Origin: Marinagarivorans sp. UBA5868
Lineage (GTDB): Bacteria > Pseudomonadota > Gammaproteobacteria > Pseudomonadales > Cellvibrionaceae
DNA length: 11,064 nucleotides
Assembly: GCA_002432095.1 (NCBI GenBank)
Contig: DJFQ01000112.1
Location: forward strand, 25,908-36,971
Direction of reading: 5' to 3'
Made by a program: the position numbers and the translations under genes. Position 1 is the first letter of the stretch; each line of letters begins with the position of its first letter. The notes beneath the pieces were generated by a model. That model was not told the DNA's origin and searched no databases. It was given only the letters and a program-made list of their open reading frames with translations. Below are positions 1 to 5,717 of this stretch, piece by piece.

Positions 1-231
1 TTTCCCCTCTGCTTCAACCAATACCGAGGTGTCCGCGAAGTGAGAACACTGCAATAAGTTGCAATAAACAGAGTTAGGGTCCAGCGGCGGACATTGCGCA
101 ATAAGTTGATGCACCGCGGCCCCATCTTTTGCCACTGGTTTACGCATCATAAATTCGGGCTTTTGGTGCCCTGGCCTGGATCGCGATGTTTCCACGGATT
201 CCAGCCCAAATCTGTTAAGGAGCTCTGTCAT
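1..231 (-). CDS. ectA: L-2,4-diaminobutyrate acetyltransferase EctA, N-terminal part (runs off left edge)
   Basis: EctA is the cytoplasmic GNAT-fold enzyme that transfers acetyl from acetyl-CoA to L-2,4-diaminobutyrate, giving N-gamma-acetyldiaminobutyrate, the second step of ectoine synthesis. The window holds an ATG (complement of 229-231) and 77 codons without a stop up to the edge. The translation shows FMMRKPVAKDGAAVHQLI (about residues 27-44) followed by PPLDPNSVYCNLLQCSHFAD (about 48-67), matching the N-terminal EctA pattern of a basic-Pro strand, then LD-x-NS-x-Y-x-x-LL-x-C-x-x-F-A-x-T. Known EctA proteins have a variable stretch of some 20-30 residues before this, so the ATG at 231 is reasonable although its Shine-Dalgarno is weak; the ATG pair at 145-150 is a less likely start. 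The rest of ectA, and probably ectB and ectC, should lie left of the window. Identification is from motif recognition, without a database search. Confidence 0.88.
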   Translation of the reverse strand, partial: MTELLNRFGLESVETSRSRPGHQKPEFMMRKPVAKDGAAVHQLIAQCPPLDPNSVYCNLLQCSHFADTSVLVEAEGK

Positions 232-303
232 AATGCTTACTACTCTAACAATTTGAGCTTGCGAATTATCGACCATATGACCAAAAAATGCAAGTTAAAC
301 AGC

Positions 304-340
304 AATTTGCGCTATTCGCCCAATAAAATAGCGCCAAATT
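304..340. promoter_or_regulatory. Inverted repeat at the ectA promoter (candidate EctR operator or leader hairpin)
   Basis: AATTTGCGCTATT (304-316) pairs with AATAGCGCCAAATT (327-340) across a 10-base spacer; 13 bases pair with one bulged C. It overlaps the proposed ectA -10 box (338-343) and covers the expected transcription start. It could therefore be an operator for the divergent MarR regulator or form a hairpin at the very 5' end of the ectA transcript. MarR proteins bind dyads in such positions, but this arm length and spacing are not the usual compact MarR site, so the binding partner is inference. Confidence 0.5.
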
Positions 341-365
341 ATACTTCGACATCTAAGCATATTAA
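338..365 (-). promoter_or_regulatory. Candidate ectA promoter
   Basis: On the minus strand there is a perfect TATAAT (complement of 338-343). Sixteen bases upstream lies TTAATA (complement of 360-365), a 4/6 match to TTGACA. Transcription would start near 331 and give a leader of about 100 bases before the ectA ATG at 231. The -35 half is weak, as expected for a regulated promoter. Confidence 0.5.
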
Positions 366-379
366 TAAAATAGAAACAG

Positions 380-408
380 ATGAAACACGGGGACATCCAA
401 TAGATAAT
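380..408 (+). promoter_or_regulatory. Possible ectR promoter
   Basis: GATAAT at 403-408 (5/6 to the -10 consensus) follows ATGAAA at 380-385 (4/6 to -35) with a 17-base gap. The ectR start codon is at 433, so the leader would be short, about 15-20 bases. The match is modest and is offered only as the best candidate upstream of ectR. Confidence 0.3.
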
Positions 409-432
409 GCCGAAAACGCGAGAGAACGATGA

Positions 433-918
433 ATGAGCCAGATCCATGATGTATTGACAGCCCTGCGACGCGTAATCCGCGCAGCGGACATTCACTCAAA
501 GAAACTTACGAAGACTGTGGGACTTACCGCGCCGCAGCTGATGCTGATGCAAGCGATTAGAAACAACAAAGATGACTCTACGATCGGCACCCTCGCGCAC
601 CAAATCAGCCTGAGCCAAGCGACGGTTAACAACATCATCGGACGCCTGGAAAGCCGCGGCCTGATTACGCGAAAACGCTCAGAAACGGACAAAAGATTCG
701 TTTGGCTTCATCTGACCCAAGAGGGAGAAAAAACCCTCGACCGAGCCCCCATTCCACTGCAAGAGCAATTTGTGGATCGATTTAGCAAACTGGAGAGTTG
801 GGAGCAGAATATGATTTTGAGCAGCCTGCAACGCTTGGCCGCAATGATGGACGCTGACCAGATCGACGCATCGCCATTTTTAGATGTTGGCGCCCTGGAT
901 CGCACAGATGAAGAATAG
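433..918 (+). CDS. ectR: MarR-family transcriptional regulator, EctR-like
   Basis: A 161-residue winged-helix protein of typical MarR length. An N-terminal dimerisation helix (about 1-40) is followed by the helix-turn-helix (about 49-76, TLAHQISLSQATVNNIIGRL, then ESRGLI). The wing (about 79-96) has the family pattern R-S-E-T-D-K-R-F-V-W-L-H-L-T-Q-E-G. C-terminal helices complete the dimer and the last 20 residues are acidic. The ATG at 433 has GAGAGA upstream (419-424) at workable spacing; it comes directly after a TGA in the same frame. Divergence from ectA, with a 201-bp shared region, is the arrangement described for EctR, the MarR-type repressor of ectoine operons in halotolerant methylotrophs and related marine bacteria. 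The specific role is inferred from this context; the MarR family call is firm. Confidence 0.85.
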   Translation: MSQIHDVLTALRRVIRAADIHSKKLTKTVGLTAPQLMLMQAIRNNKDDSTIGTLAHQISLSQATVNNIIGRLESRGLITRKRSETDKRFVWLHLTQEGEKTLDRAPIPLQEQFVDRFSKLESWEQNMILSSLQRLAAMMDADQIDASPFLDVGALDRTDEE

Positions 919-1030
919 AAAATCCCGCGGGGATATTCTCGATGGCCAAAGCCTCATTGCCGCGAGGCACCACCCAAGGACTGCCAAAGCGGCGGCTTAG
1001 CGGTATCCGACCAAAATAGCGCCCAATAAA

Positions 1031-1075
1031 AATGCCAGTCAGCTTAACTGACTGGCATTACGGAAAAATTCCGTA
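1031..1075 (-). terminator. Two-hairpin terminator of the peroxiredoxin gene
   Basis: A perfect 12-bp stem (AATGCCAGTCAG 1031-1042, CTGACTGGCATT 1048-1059) with a 5-base loop is followed on the minus strand by a run of T (complement of 1027-1033). That is the form of a Rho-independent terminator for the minus-strand gene ending at 1087. Immediately before it in that direction lies a second perfect dyad, TACGGAA (1059-1065) and TTCCGTA (1069-1075), with a 3-base loop. No T run follows in the plus direction, so it should not stop ectR transcripts efficiently by the intrinsic route. Confidence 0.8.
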
Positions 1076-1086
1076 CCTAACGAAGA

Positions 1087-1689
1087 CTACAGTTTTTCCG
1101 CGTGCTCGCTCAAATAAGCGGCAACACCAGCCGGGGAAGCGGTCATGCCTTTGTCTCCTTCCTGCCAGCCAGCGGGGCATACTTCACCATGCTCCTGGTG
1201 GAATTTAAGTGCGTCGACCATACGCAGCATTTCGTCAACGTTGCGTCCGAGTGGCAAATCATTCACCACCTGATGGCGCACCATGCCTTCTTCGTCGATC
1301 AGGAAAGAGCCACGGAAAGCCACACCGCCTTCGGACTCAACATCGTAGGCTTTGGCGATGGCGTGCGTGATGTCAGCGACCAACGCATATTTAACCGCGC
1401 CAATGCCGCCGTCTTTAATTGGCGTGTTACGCCAGGCGTTATGAGTAAAGTGTGAGTCGATGGAGACCCCGATCACTTCCACGCCACGTTTTTTGAATTC
1501 TTCATAACGATGATCAAAGGCCAAAAGCTCTGAAGGACATACGAAGGTGAAGTCCAATGGGTAGAAAAACACGACCGCTTTTTTGCCTTTGGTCGCTTTG
1601 CTGAAACTGTAATCATCAACGATCTCGCCGCTGCCTAAAACAGCTGGAGCCGTGAAATCCGGAGCGGGTTTGCCAACTAGTACGCCCAT
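1087..1689 (-). CDS. 2-Cys peroxiredoxin (AhpC/Prx1 type)
   Basis: A thiol peroxidase of 200 residues that reduces hydrogen peroxide and organic hydroperoxides in the cytoplasm. The peroxidatic site is PLDFTFVCPSE with Cys51; the resolving site is GEVCPAGW with Cys171 near the C terminus. The upstream strand VGKPAPDFTAPAV and the conserved R126 region (GGVAFRGSFLID) fit the AhpC/Prx1 class. It has GGIG at 94-97 but no C-terminal YF motif, so by analogy it should be the hyperoxidation-resistant bacterial form (inference). The ATG at 1689 is chosen because GGGAG lies 8 bases upstream; an in-frame TTG five codons earlier would put the Shine-Dalgarno inside the gene. It stands alone on the minus strand with its own terminator. 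No ahpF follows, so electrons probably come from thioredoxin or another reductase. Confidence 0.93.
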   Translation of the reverse strand: MGVLVGKPAPDFTAPAVLGSGEIVDDYSFSKATKGKKAVVFFYPLDFTFVCPSELLAFDHRYEEFKKRGVEVIGVSIDSHFTHNAWRNTPIKDGGIGAVKYALVADITHAIAKAYDVESEGGVAFRGSFLIDEEGMVRHQVVNDLPLGRNVDEMLRMVDALKFHQEHGEVCPAGWQEGDKGMTASPAGVAAYLSEHAEKL

Positions 1690-1795
1690 GGTTTGATCTC
1701 CCAAGGTTGGTGGTGTGAATGAGGTGTAAGAACCAGCACTATTGCGTCGCGATCGGCGATTTCAAGGTCCGATGCCACAGCGCAGCAAAAGTGAC

Positions 1796-1831
1796 TAGCA
1801 TTTGCAAGACATAGCATTTGCAAGACATAGC
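1796..1831. repeat. 16-bp tandem repeat, about 2.25 copies
   Basis: TAGCATTTGCAAGACA occurs exactly twice (1796-1811 and 1812-1827), followed by the first four bases of a third copy (TAGC, 1828-1831). It lies in the 398-bp spacer between the divergent peroxiredoxin and bfd genes, about 100 bp upstream of the peroxiredoxin start and about 190 bp upstream of the Fur-box promoter. Apart from this repeat and the promoter near 2024-2051, nothing convincing was seen in that spacer. The function is unknown; it may be a simple slippage duplication. Confidence 0.85.
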
Positions 1832-2023
1832 TTTTACAACTTGATGACCGGCTCAATAAGGAAGCTGCCGTCGATAGCTTGCTGCAATATACACTGCACC
1901 CCCACCCTACCCCGATTGTTTTTTTATATGAAAACTATTGGGTTTGCTTATATCGACCGGTGCTTCTCTCAGATGTATCACATTCTCTCTGCGATCAACC
2001 TCCAAGTTTTGCAAAAATCTTGA

Positions 2024-2051
2024 TTGACAACCATTATCATTTGCATTAATT
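2024..2051 (+). promoter_or_regulatory. bfd promoter
   Basis: A perfect -35 box TTGACA (2024-2029) is followed by an AT-rich -10 region: ATTAAT (2045-2050) at 15 bases, or the overlapping TTAATT (2046-2051) at 16. Transcription would start near 2057, about 30 bases before the bfd ATG. The spacer of this promoter is almost entirely occupied by a Fur-box match, which is a classic arrangement for iron-dependent repression. Confidence 0.65.
2026..2044. promoter_or_regulatory. Fur box (ferric uptake regulator operator)
   Basis: The minus-strand reading GCAAATGATAATGGTTGTC matches the 19-bp Fur consensus GATAATGATAATCATTATC at 14 of 19 positions, including the central AATGATAAT block. It starts inside the -35 box and fills the spacer of the bfd promoter, so Fe-Fur binding would block RNA polymerase. 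This predicts that bfd, and bfr if cotranscribed, is expressed under iron starvation. Confidence 0.75.
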
Positions 2052-2087
2052 TTCTTTGACGCAACAACTGATGTTAATGGTTACTGC

Positions 2088-2285
2088 ATGTACGTTTGTC
2101 TCTGTAAGGGTATTACCGACACCCAGATCCGCTCCGCAGCGGAAAGCGGCGCCTCCATTCGCGAAATCCGTGATCAATTGGGGGTAATGACAGAATGTGG
2201 CAAGTGCGCGTGTCTGACTAAAGACATCGTTCGTACCAGCCGTAAAGAGTCTGCTGACGCCATCGGCTATTGGGCCGTAGCTTAA
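2088..2285 (+). CDS. bfd: Bacterioferritin-associated ferredoxin Bfd
   Basis: A 65-residue [2Fe-2S] protein that docks on bacterioferritin and passes electrons to the stored ferric core so iron can be released to the cytosol. It begins MYVCLCKGITDTQI and contains TECGKCACL. The four expected cluster ligands are Cys4, Cys6, Cys37 and Cys40, in the Bfd C-x-C and C-x2-C pattern, with an additional Cys42. The length matches the family. The ATG at 2088 is the only start that retains Cys4 in its usual place, although the Shine-Dalgarno is poor. It lies behind a Fur-box promoter and 102 bp upstream of bfr. That order fits the family, and iron-starvation induction of bfd is known in Pseudomonas and E. 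coli. Confidence 0.95.
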   Translation: MYVCLCKGITDTQIRSAAESGASIREIRDQLGVMTECGKCACLTKDIVRTSRKESADAIGYWAVA

Positions 2286-2309
2286 TCCTCCATAGACGCC
2301 ATTTTGCAA

Positions 2310-2337
2310 ACCACCTGTTATCGTTTGACAGGGGGGT
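2310..2337 (+). other. Imperfect hairpin in the bfd-bfr gap
   Basis: ACCACCTGT (2310-2318) can pair with ACAGGGGGG (2328-2336), leaving a 9-base loop with one mismatch and one G-U pair. The following bases (TCTTGCAT) are not a proper T run, so this is at best an attenuator or processing site that could lower bfr expression relative to bfd. Evidence is structural only. Confidence 0.25.
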
Positions 2338-2387
2338 CTTGCATCGCCAAACTTTCCGGTTACGCCAACCAATAGGGGCCTGTAACC

Positions 2388-2858
2388 ATGAAAGGCGACG
2401 CCAAAGTCATTGAACATCTCAATAAAATTCTCGCCAACGAACTGATTGCCATCAACCAGTACTTCCTTCACGCCAGGATGTACAAAAACTGGGGCCTGAA
2501 AGAATTGGCTGATCATGAGTACCACGAGTCCATCGACGAAATGAAACACGCCGACAAGCTTGTCGAGCGCATTCTTTTCCTCGACGGCCTTCCCAATCTG
2601 CAAAATCTCGGCAAGCTGCTGATCGGTGAAAACGTTCGCGAAATGCTCGAATGCGATTTGAAGTTGGAGCTCAAAGCCATACCTGATCTGCGCGAGGCCA
2701 TCGCTTATTGTGAATCTGTGCGGGACTACGGTTCGCGCGAGCTATTGGAAGACATTCTCGATTCGGAAGAAGAGCATGTGGACTGGCTGGAGACCCAGCT
2801 TAGCCTGATCGATAAGATCACTCTGGAAAACTATCTGCAATCAAAAATGGGCAGTTAA
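2388..2858 (+). CDS. bfr: Bacterioferritin (haem-binding ferritin)
   Basis: A 156-residue subunit of the 24-mer iron-storage cage that oxidises Fe(II) and stores it as a ferric mineral. All six ferroxidase-centre ligands of the family are in the canonical positions: Glu18, Glu51, His54, Glu94, Glu127 and His130. The haem-binding Met52 is present too, so this is the catalytically active haem-containing type rather than the alpha subunit that lacks the centre. AGGGG lies 9 bases before the ATG at 2388. It follows bfd on the same strand and is probably cotranscribed from the Fur-box promoter, or has its own weak promoter in the 102-bp gap. Its TAA stop (2856-2858) directly abuts the stop codon of the convergent kinase gene. 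Confidence 0.97.
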   Translation: MKGDAKVIEHLNKILANELIAINQYFLHARMYKNWGLKELADHEYHESIDEMKHADKLVERILFLDGLPNLQNLGKLLIGENVREMLECDLKLELKAIPDLREAIAYCESVRDYGSRELLEDILDSEEEHVDWLETQLSLIDKITLENYLQSKMGS

Positions 2859-4865
2859 TTAATCCGCTGGGGGCAACGTAATTTCAAACACCACCTTGCC
2901 TCCATCCGGGTGGTTAAAAGCGCGCACCTGCCCCTGGTGAAATTCCACGATCAGACGTACCACGTACAACCCGAGGCCGAGGTGATCCCCTTCGCCAGTG
3001 CGCCCGGAGGTTAAAGAATCGAATAACCGCCCCTGCAGCGAATCGGGTATAGCCGGCCCGGTGTTGATGACTTGCAGGCGAATGCTACGGCCCTGTCGAG
3101 ATAGATTAAATTCGATATAACCTTCAGCTCCGGTGAAATCCGCTGCGTTCTCCACCAATTTGTCGCACATTTGTGCCAATAACTCCGGCGCTCCTGTCAC
3201 CCACAGCGGTCCCTCCTCTGGATAGGTCATCACCAAGCTTCTGGGTGCATAAACACTGCGATAGCTCTCCACTAAATGCCCAAGCAAGTCCGCCAGGTCC
3301 ATTCTCTCCCGCTCACTCTGGTGCAGGGATTGTTCAAGTCGTGAGGCTGCGCTCATGGAATTCAGCAGTCGGGAAAGGCGCGCAGCGCCATCGCTCGCCC
3401 GGTCGAGATAAACCTGTTGCTGAGCCGTGTGTTCCAATTCGCCGAGGTTGTCCAACGAGCTGCGCACAATCGCTAAAGGTGTGCGCAGCTCATGCGAAAG
3501 CTTGCTACTCAGCGTCTCCAGGTATTCGTTGTAGTGCCTCAGCCGCTGCAGCAACGCGGCGTAACTGCGCGCCAGATCACCGATCTCATCGCGGCTGCGA
3601 CTGCTTGGCAGTTGTGCGCGAATACGGCCTTCGCCGTCGACCACCTGTTGCGCCGCATGGCTAAGACGGCGAATTCGCCAGGAAAGTACACTCGCGTAAG
3701 CCAACAAAGTCACACCCGCCAAGAGCGTTGCTACGGTGGTATACCAAAGCAGCCTCCCCATGGCGCCACTGGTAAGCGAGTGCAGAGAATCCATACTCTG
3801 CTCTGCCACCAACATTAATGCAGGCGCCGGCATCTCGTCGTCCGCGGGGATGTTGACGGGCATAACGACGCGACCCACCAACGAGTCGGACCATCTATAC
3901 CAGGCGTTGCCACCGGGTTTCACCAGTTTGTCTCCGCTCACGCGCCCAGGATAATCCGGTGGCAGATGCGGATAGTCCGGCTGGCCGAGAATGCGGCGCA
4001 GGATTTGGCGCACTAGGGGCTCCGAGGATTGCTGTTCATTCGCCGGCACCTGTAGTCCGCCAGCGGCCCCGATCACCCACCCACCTTCCGCAACCAATGA
4101 CAAACGCACACAGGGGCGGGCAAATGCCGCAAGTACATCGCTGTACAAAGATTCCTCTCGCAGTAGCGCATGCGGCAGTAGTGCGTCCGGTGGATCGCCA
4201 TGGACTGTTCCGTTCCAGGCAGAAAGAGCAAACCCCTCTCGGCTCCAACCTAACGGCATACGCAGTTCCAACGCATAAGAATCTTCTCGCTCGTTCCAGA
4301 CACCTCGAATGAGGTGCTCCCGCTGCCAGACGTCGTGACCAACATGGCGTTCCACGGAAACTGGCCCAGGGGCTGCGGAAAAAATCCTTAACATCATCCC
4401 TTCGCCAATCTGTAACAACAGATGATCTGCCTGCGCCACCGTGTTCGAAGGGTCGAAAAATTGTCGCGTGGAGTCGGCCACCTCAATGAACGCGTAAAGG
4501 CTGTCGCCATGAGTGCCCATGGCAGTTTGAGCATGAGGTTGGTTGCCAGACAATACCTGATGGGGAATGGCGAACCCGCGCCACTCATCGTCATAACCAT
4601 CGATTACGACAGGCCCCGGCAAACGATGAGCGTAAAGAACGGAATCAGCACCAAACTGACTCACGCTCATCAAGCTGGCATCGATTCTGGTCATTAAGTC
4701 CCGATCCGATCGCAAGCGAGCGTCAACCGCCACTGCCGTGGCGGTCAATGCAGCCTGCTGCCCTTCCCGCAAACCGGCTTCCATTTCACGGATGTATTCG
4801 CAACCCGCCCAAGGCAAGGCCAGTGTCAGTGAGGCCAAAAGCAGGAGTTGCCGCCGCAGCGCCAT
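2859..4865 (-). CDS. pdsS: Sensor histidine kinase of the proteobacterial dedicated sortase (PdsS) type
   Basis: A 668-residue membrane sensor kinase. Order of parts: transmembrane segment about 6-20; periplasmic region about 24-370; transmembrane segment about 372-394; HAMP linker about 395-445; histidine-phosphotransfer helix with KLSHELRTPLAI (His458); N box CDKLVENAADF (Asn573); ATPase motifs INTGPAIP (600-607) and GDHLGLGLY (626-634). The first part of the periplasmic region (about 83-220) has VIDGYDDEW, LYAFIEVAD and YALELRMPL blocks, resembling CBM9/DOMON-like beta-sandwich domains that bind sugars. The G1 motif has Asn601 where many kinases have Asp. The start is supported by AAGGA overlapping the regulator's stop codon, 6 bases before the ATG. 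The gene is 9 bp behind the response regulator. Whole-protein resemblance to the marine sortase-system kinase family is recalled, not searched. Confidence 0.82.
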   Translation of the reverse strand: MALRRQLLLLASLTLALPWAGCEYIREMEAGLREGQQAALTATAVAVDARLRSDRDLMTRIDASLMSVSQFGADSVLYAHRLPGPVVIDGYDDEWRGFAIPHQVLSGNQPHAQTAMGTHGDSLYAFIEVADSTRQFFDPSNTVAQADHLLLQIGEGMMLRIFSAAPGPVSVERHVGHDVWQREHLIRGVWNEREDSYALELRMPLGWSREGFALSAWNGTVHGDPPDALLPHALLREESLYSDVLAAFARPCVRLSLVAEGGWVIGAAGGLQVPANEQQSSEPLVRQILRRILGQPDYPHLPPDYPGRVSGDKLVKPGGNAWYRWSDSLVGRVVMPVNIPADDEMPAPALMLVAEQSMDSLHSLTSGAMGRLLWYTTVATLLAGVTLLAYASVLSWRIRRLSHAAQQVVDGEGRIRAQLPSSRSRDEIGDLARSYAALLQRLRHYNEYLETLSSKLSHELRTPLAIVRSSLDNLGELEHTAQQQVYLDRASDGAARLSRLLNSMSAASRLEQSLHQSERERMDLADLLGHLVESYRSVYAPRSLVMTYPEEGPLWVTGAPELLAQMCDKLVENAADFTGAEGYIEFNLSRQGRSIRLQVINTGPAIPDSLQGRLFDSLTSGRTGEGDHLGLGLYVVRLIVEFHQGQVRAFNHPDGGKVVFEITLPPAD

Positions 4866-4874
4866 AAGGATTCC

Positions 4875-5564
4875 TTAAGCGAGCCAGCGATATCCCATAC
4901 CGTAGGCGGTATGAATCTGATCAAAGCTATCGTCGAGCGCTTTGAATTTGCGCCGGATTCGTTTGATATGAGACGTAATGGTGTTGTCGTCGAGCACCAC
5001 ATTGGCCGCGTCCATCAATTGCTGACGATTTTTTACATGTCCCGGGTGCAGCGCGAGGGCATGAACGATCCAAAACTCGGTCACTGTGAGATCCACCTGA
5101 TGACCTCGCCATGCCGCTGTCATGCGCTCGATATTGATAGACAGTTCGCCGCGGACAATTACCTGCTCGGCGGCTGCCGGCTTACGCAATGCATCGACCC
5201 GGCGAAACAGCGCAGTGATTCGGGCCAACAAATGGGCTTGGCCAATATCTTTGCTGAGGTAATCATCGGCCCCCAAACGCAAACCGGAAACCACATCAAA
5301 GTCATCGTCGCGAGCAGTCAAAAAAATAATCGGCAGCTCCGGCGCGCGGCTGCGCAAATCACGACACAGATCAAATCCGCCTTCCGGCTCGTCTCCCAAT
5401 CCCACGTCGATAATGGCGAGATCTGGCAATCGCACCGCCAGCTGCGCCATCGCGTCTGGCCGATTGCGGTAATGCGTAACCTTATAACCCTGGCGCCGCA
5501 GTGCGTCGCAATAGTTTTGTGCGATGGCGATTTCATCTTCGACGATCACGATGTGACGCACCAT
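4875..5564 (-). CDS. pdsR: OmpR-type response regulator of the proteobacterial dedicated sortase (PdsR) type
   Basis: A 229-residue DNA-binding regulator. The receiver domain (about 1-120) has the acidic pocket E9-D10, phospho-acceptor Asp53 in LAIIDVGLGDE, Thr83 in FLTAR and Lys105 in YLSKD. The winged-helix output domain (about 125-229) includes DLTVTEFWIVHALALHPG, DDNTITSHIKRIRRKF and YGMGYRW. The stretches GFDLCRDLR and TARDDDFDVVSGLRLGADDYL are ones I associate with the Pds (marine sortase) regulator family. The ATG at 5564 is preferred because GGAG stands 6 bases upstream; an in-frame ATG ten codons earlier adds a tail untypical of receivers and lacks a site. It is the first gene of an operon with the kinase and diverges from glucokinase. 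Targets are unknown, and no sortase gene is in the window. Confidence 0.88.
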   Translation of the reverse strand: MVRHIVIVEDEIAIAQNYCDALRRQGYKVTHYRNRPDAMAQLAVRLPDLAIIDVGLGDEPEGGFDLCRDLRSRAPELPIIFLTARDDDFDVVSGLRLGADDYLSKDIGQAHLLARITALFRRVDALRKPAAAEQVIVRGELSINIERMTAAWRGHQVDLTVTEFWIVHALALHPGHVKNRQQLMDAANVVLDDNTITSHIKRIRRKFKALDDSFDQIHTAYGMGYRWLA

Positions 5565-5597
5565 TTTTTGCTCCGCAGCGATGAGATAAAACACACC

Positions 5598-5626
5598 ATG
5601 CTAAACCCCAGCCCGCGTTGCGCCAA
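5598..5626 (-). promoter_or_regulatory. Candidate pdsRS promoter
   Basis: On the minus strand TTGGCG (complement of 5621-5626) and TAGCAT (complement of 5598-5603) are separated by 17 bases, each matching the sigma70 consensus at 4 of 6 positions. The predicted start lies about 25 bases upstream of the regulator ATG. This is a modest match in a GC-rich divergent region shared with glucokinase. Confidence 0.35.
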
Positions 5627-5652
5627 CCACCCGCGCCCAGCCTGCGTAAAAC

Positions 5653-5681
5653 TTGACCCGGTTCAGCGCCTTCACTAGAGT
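5653..5681 (+). promoter_or_regulatory. Glucokinase promoter
   Basis: TTGACC (5653-5658, 5/6) and TAGAGT (5676-5681, 4/6) are separated by exactly 17 bases. Transcription would begin near 5688, about 30 bases before the ATG at 5718. It does not overlap the candidate pdsRS promoter but lies within 30 bp of it, so a regulator binding here could affect both directions. Confidence 0.55.
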
Positions 5682-5717
5682 GACCCGTCCCTAAATGACC
5701 ATATGAGATCCCGCAGG

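Noticed and set aside
94..432. A 112-codon plus-strand open frame ending directly before ectR
   Set aside because: It begins with TTG, has no ribosome site, overlaps ectA in antisense for 138 bp, and its composition (many His, Cys, Asn) is not protein-like.
922..934. Short dyad ATCCC/GGGAT just after ectR as a terminator
   Set aside because: Only five base pairs with a 3-base loop and no T run; too weak to call.
1690..1704. TTG start five codons upstream for the peroxiredoxin
   Set aside because: It would place the GGGAG ribosome site inside the coding sequence and add residues not typical of the family; the ATG at 1689 fits better.
1917..1926. T run at 1919-1926 as a terminator
   Set aside because: No stem-loop precedes it on the plus strand and no gene ends nearby.
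1802..2023. A 73-codon plus-strand frame in the spacer before bfd
   Set aside because: TTG start inside the tandem repeat, no ribosome site, and it runs through the region just upstream of the bfd promoter.
2046..2603. A 185-codon minus-strand open frame across bfd and bfr
   Set aside because: It is antisense to two certain genes and crosses the bfd promoter; no ribosome site or family resemblance was seen.
4803..4865. Lipobox-like LPWAGC at residues 17-22 of the sensor kinase
   Set aside because: The -3 position is Trp rather than Leu-like, and a kinase with a second transmembrane segment needs an uncleaved membrane anchor; treated as an ordinary first transmembrane segment.
4848..5678. 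A 276-codon plus-strand open frame antisense to the response regulator
   Set aside because: It mirrors the codon pattern of the pdsR gene, which has all receiver and winged-helix motifs; the antisense translation has no recognisable domain.
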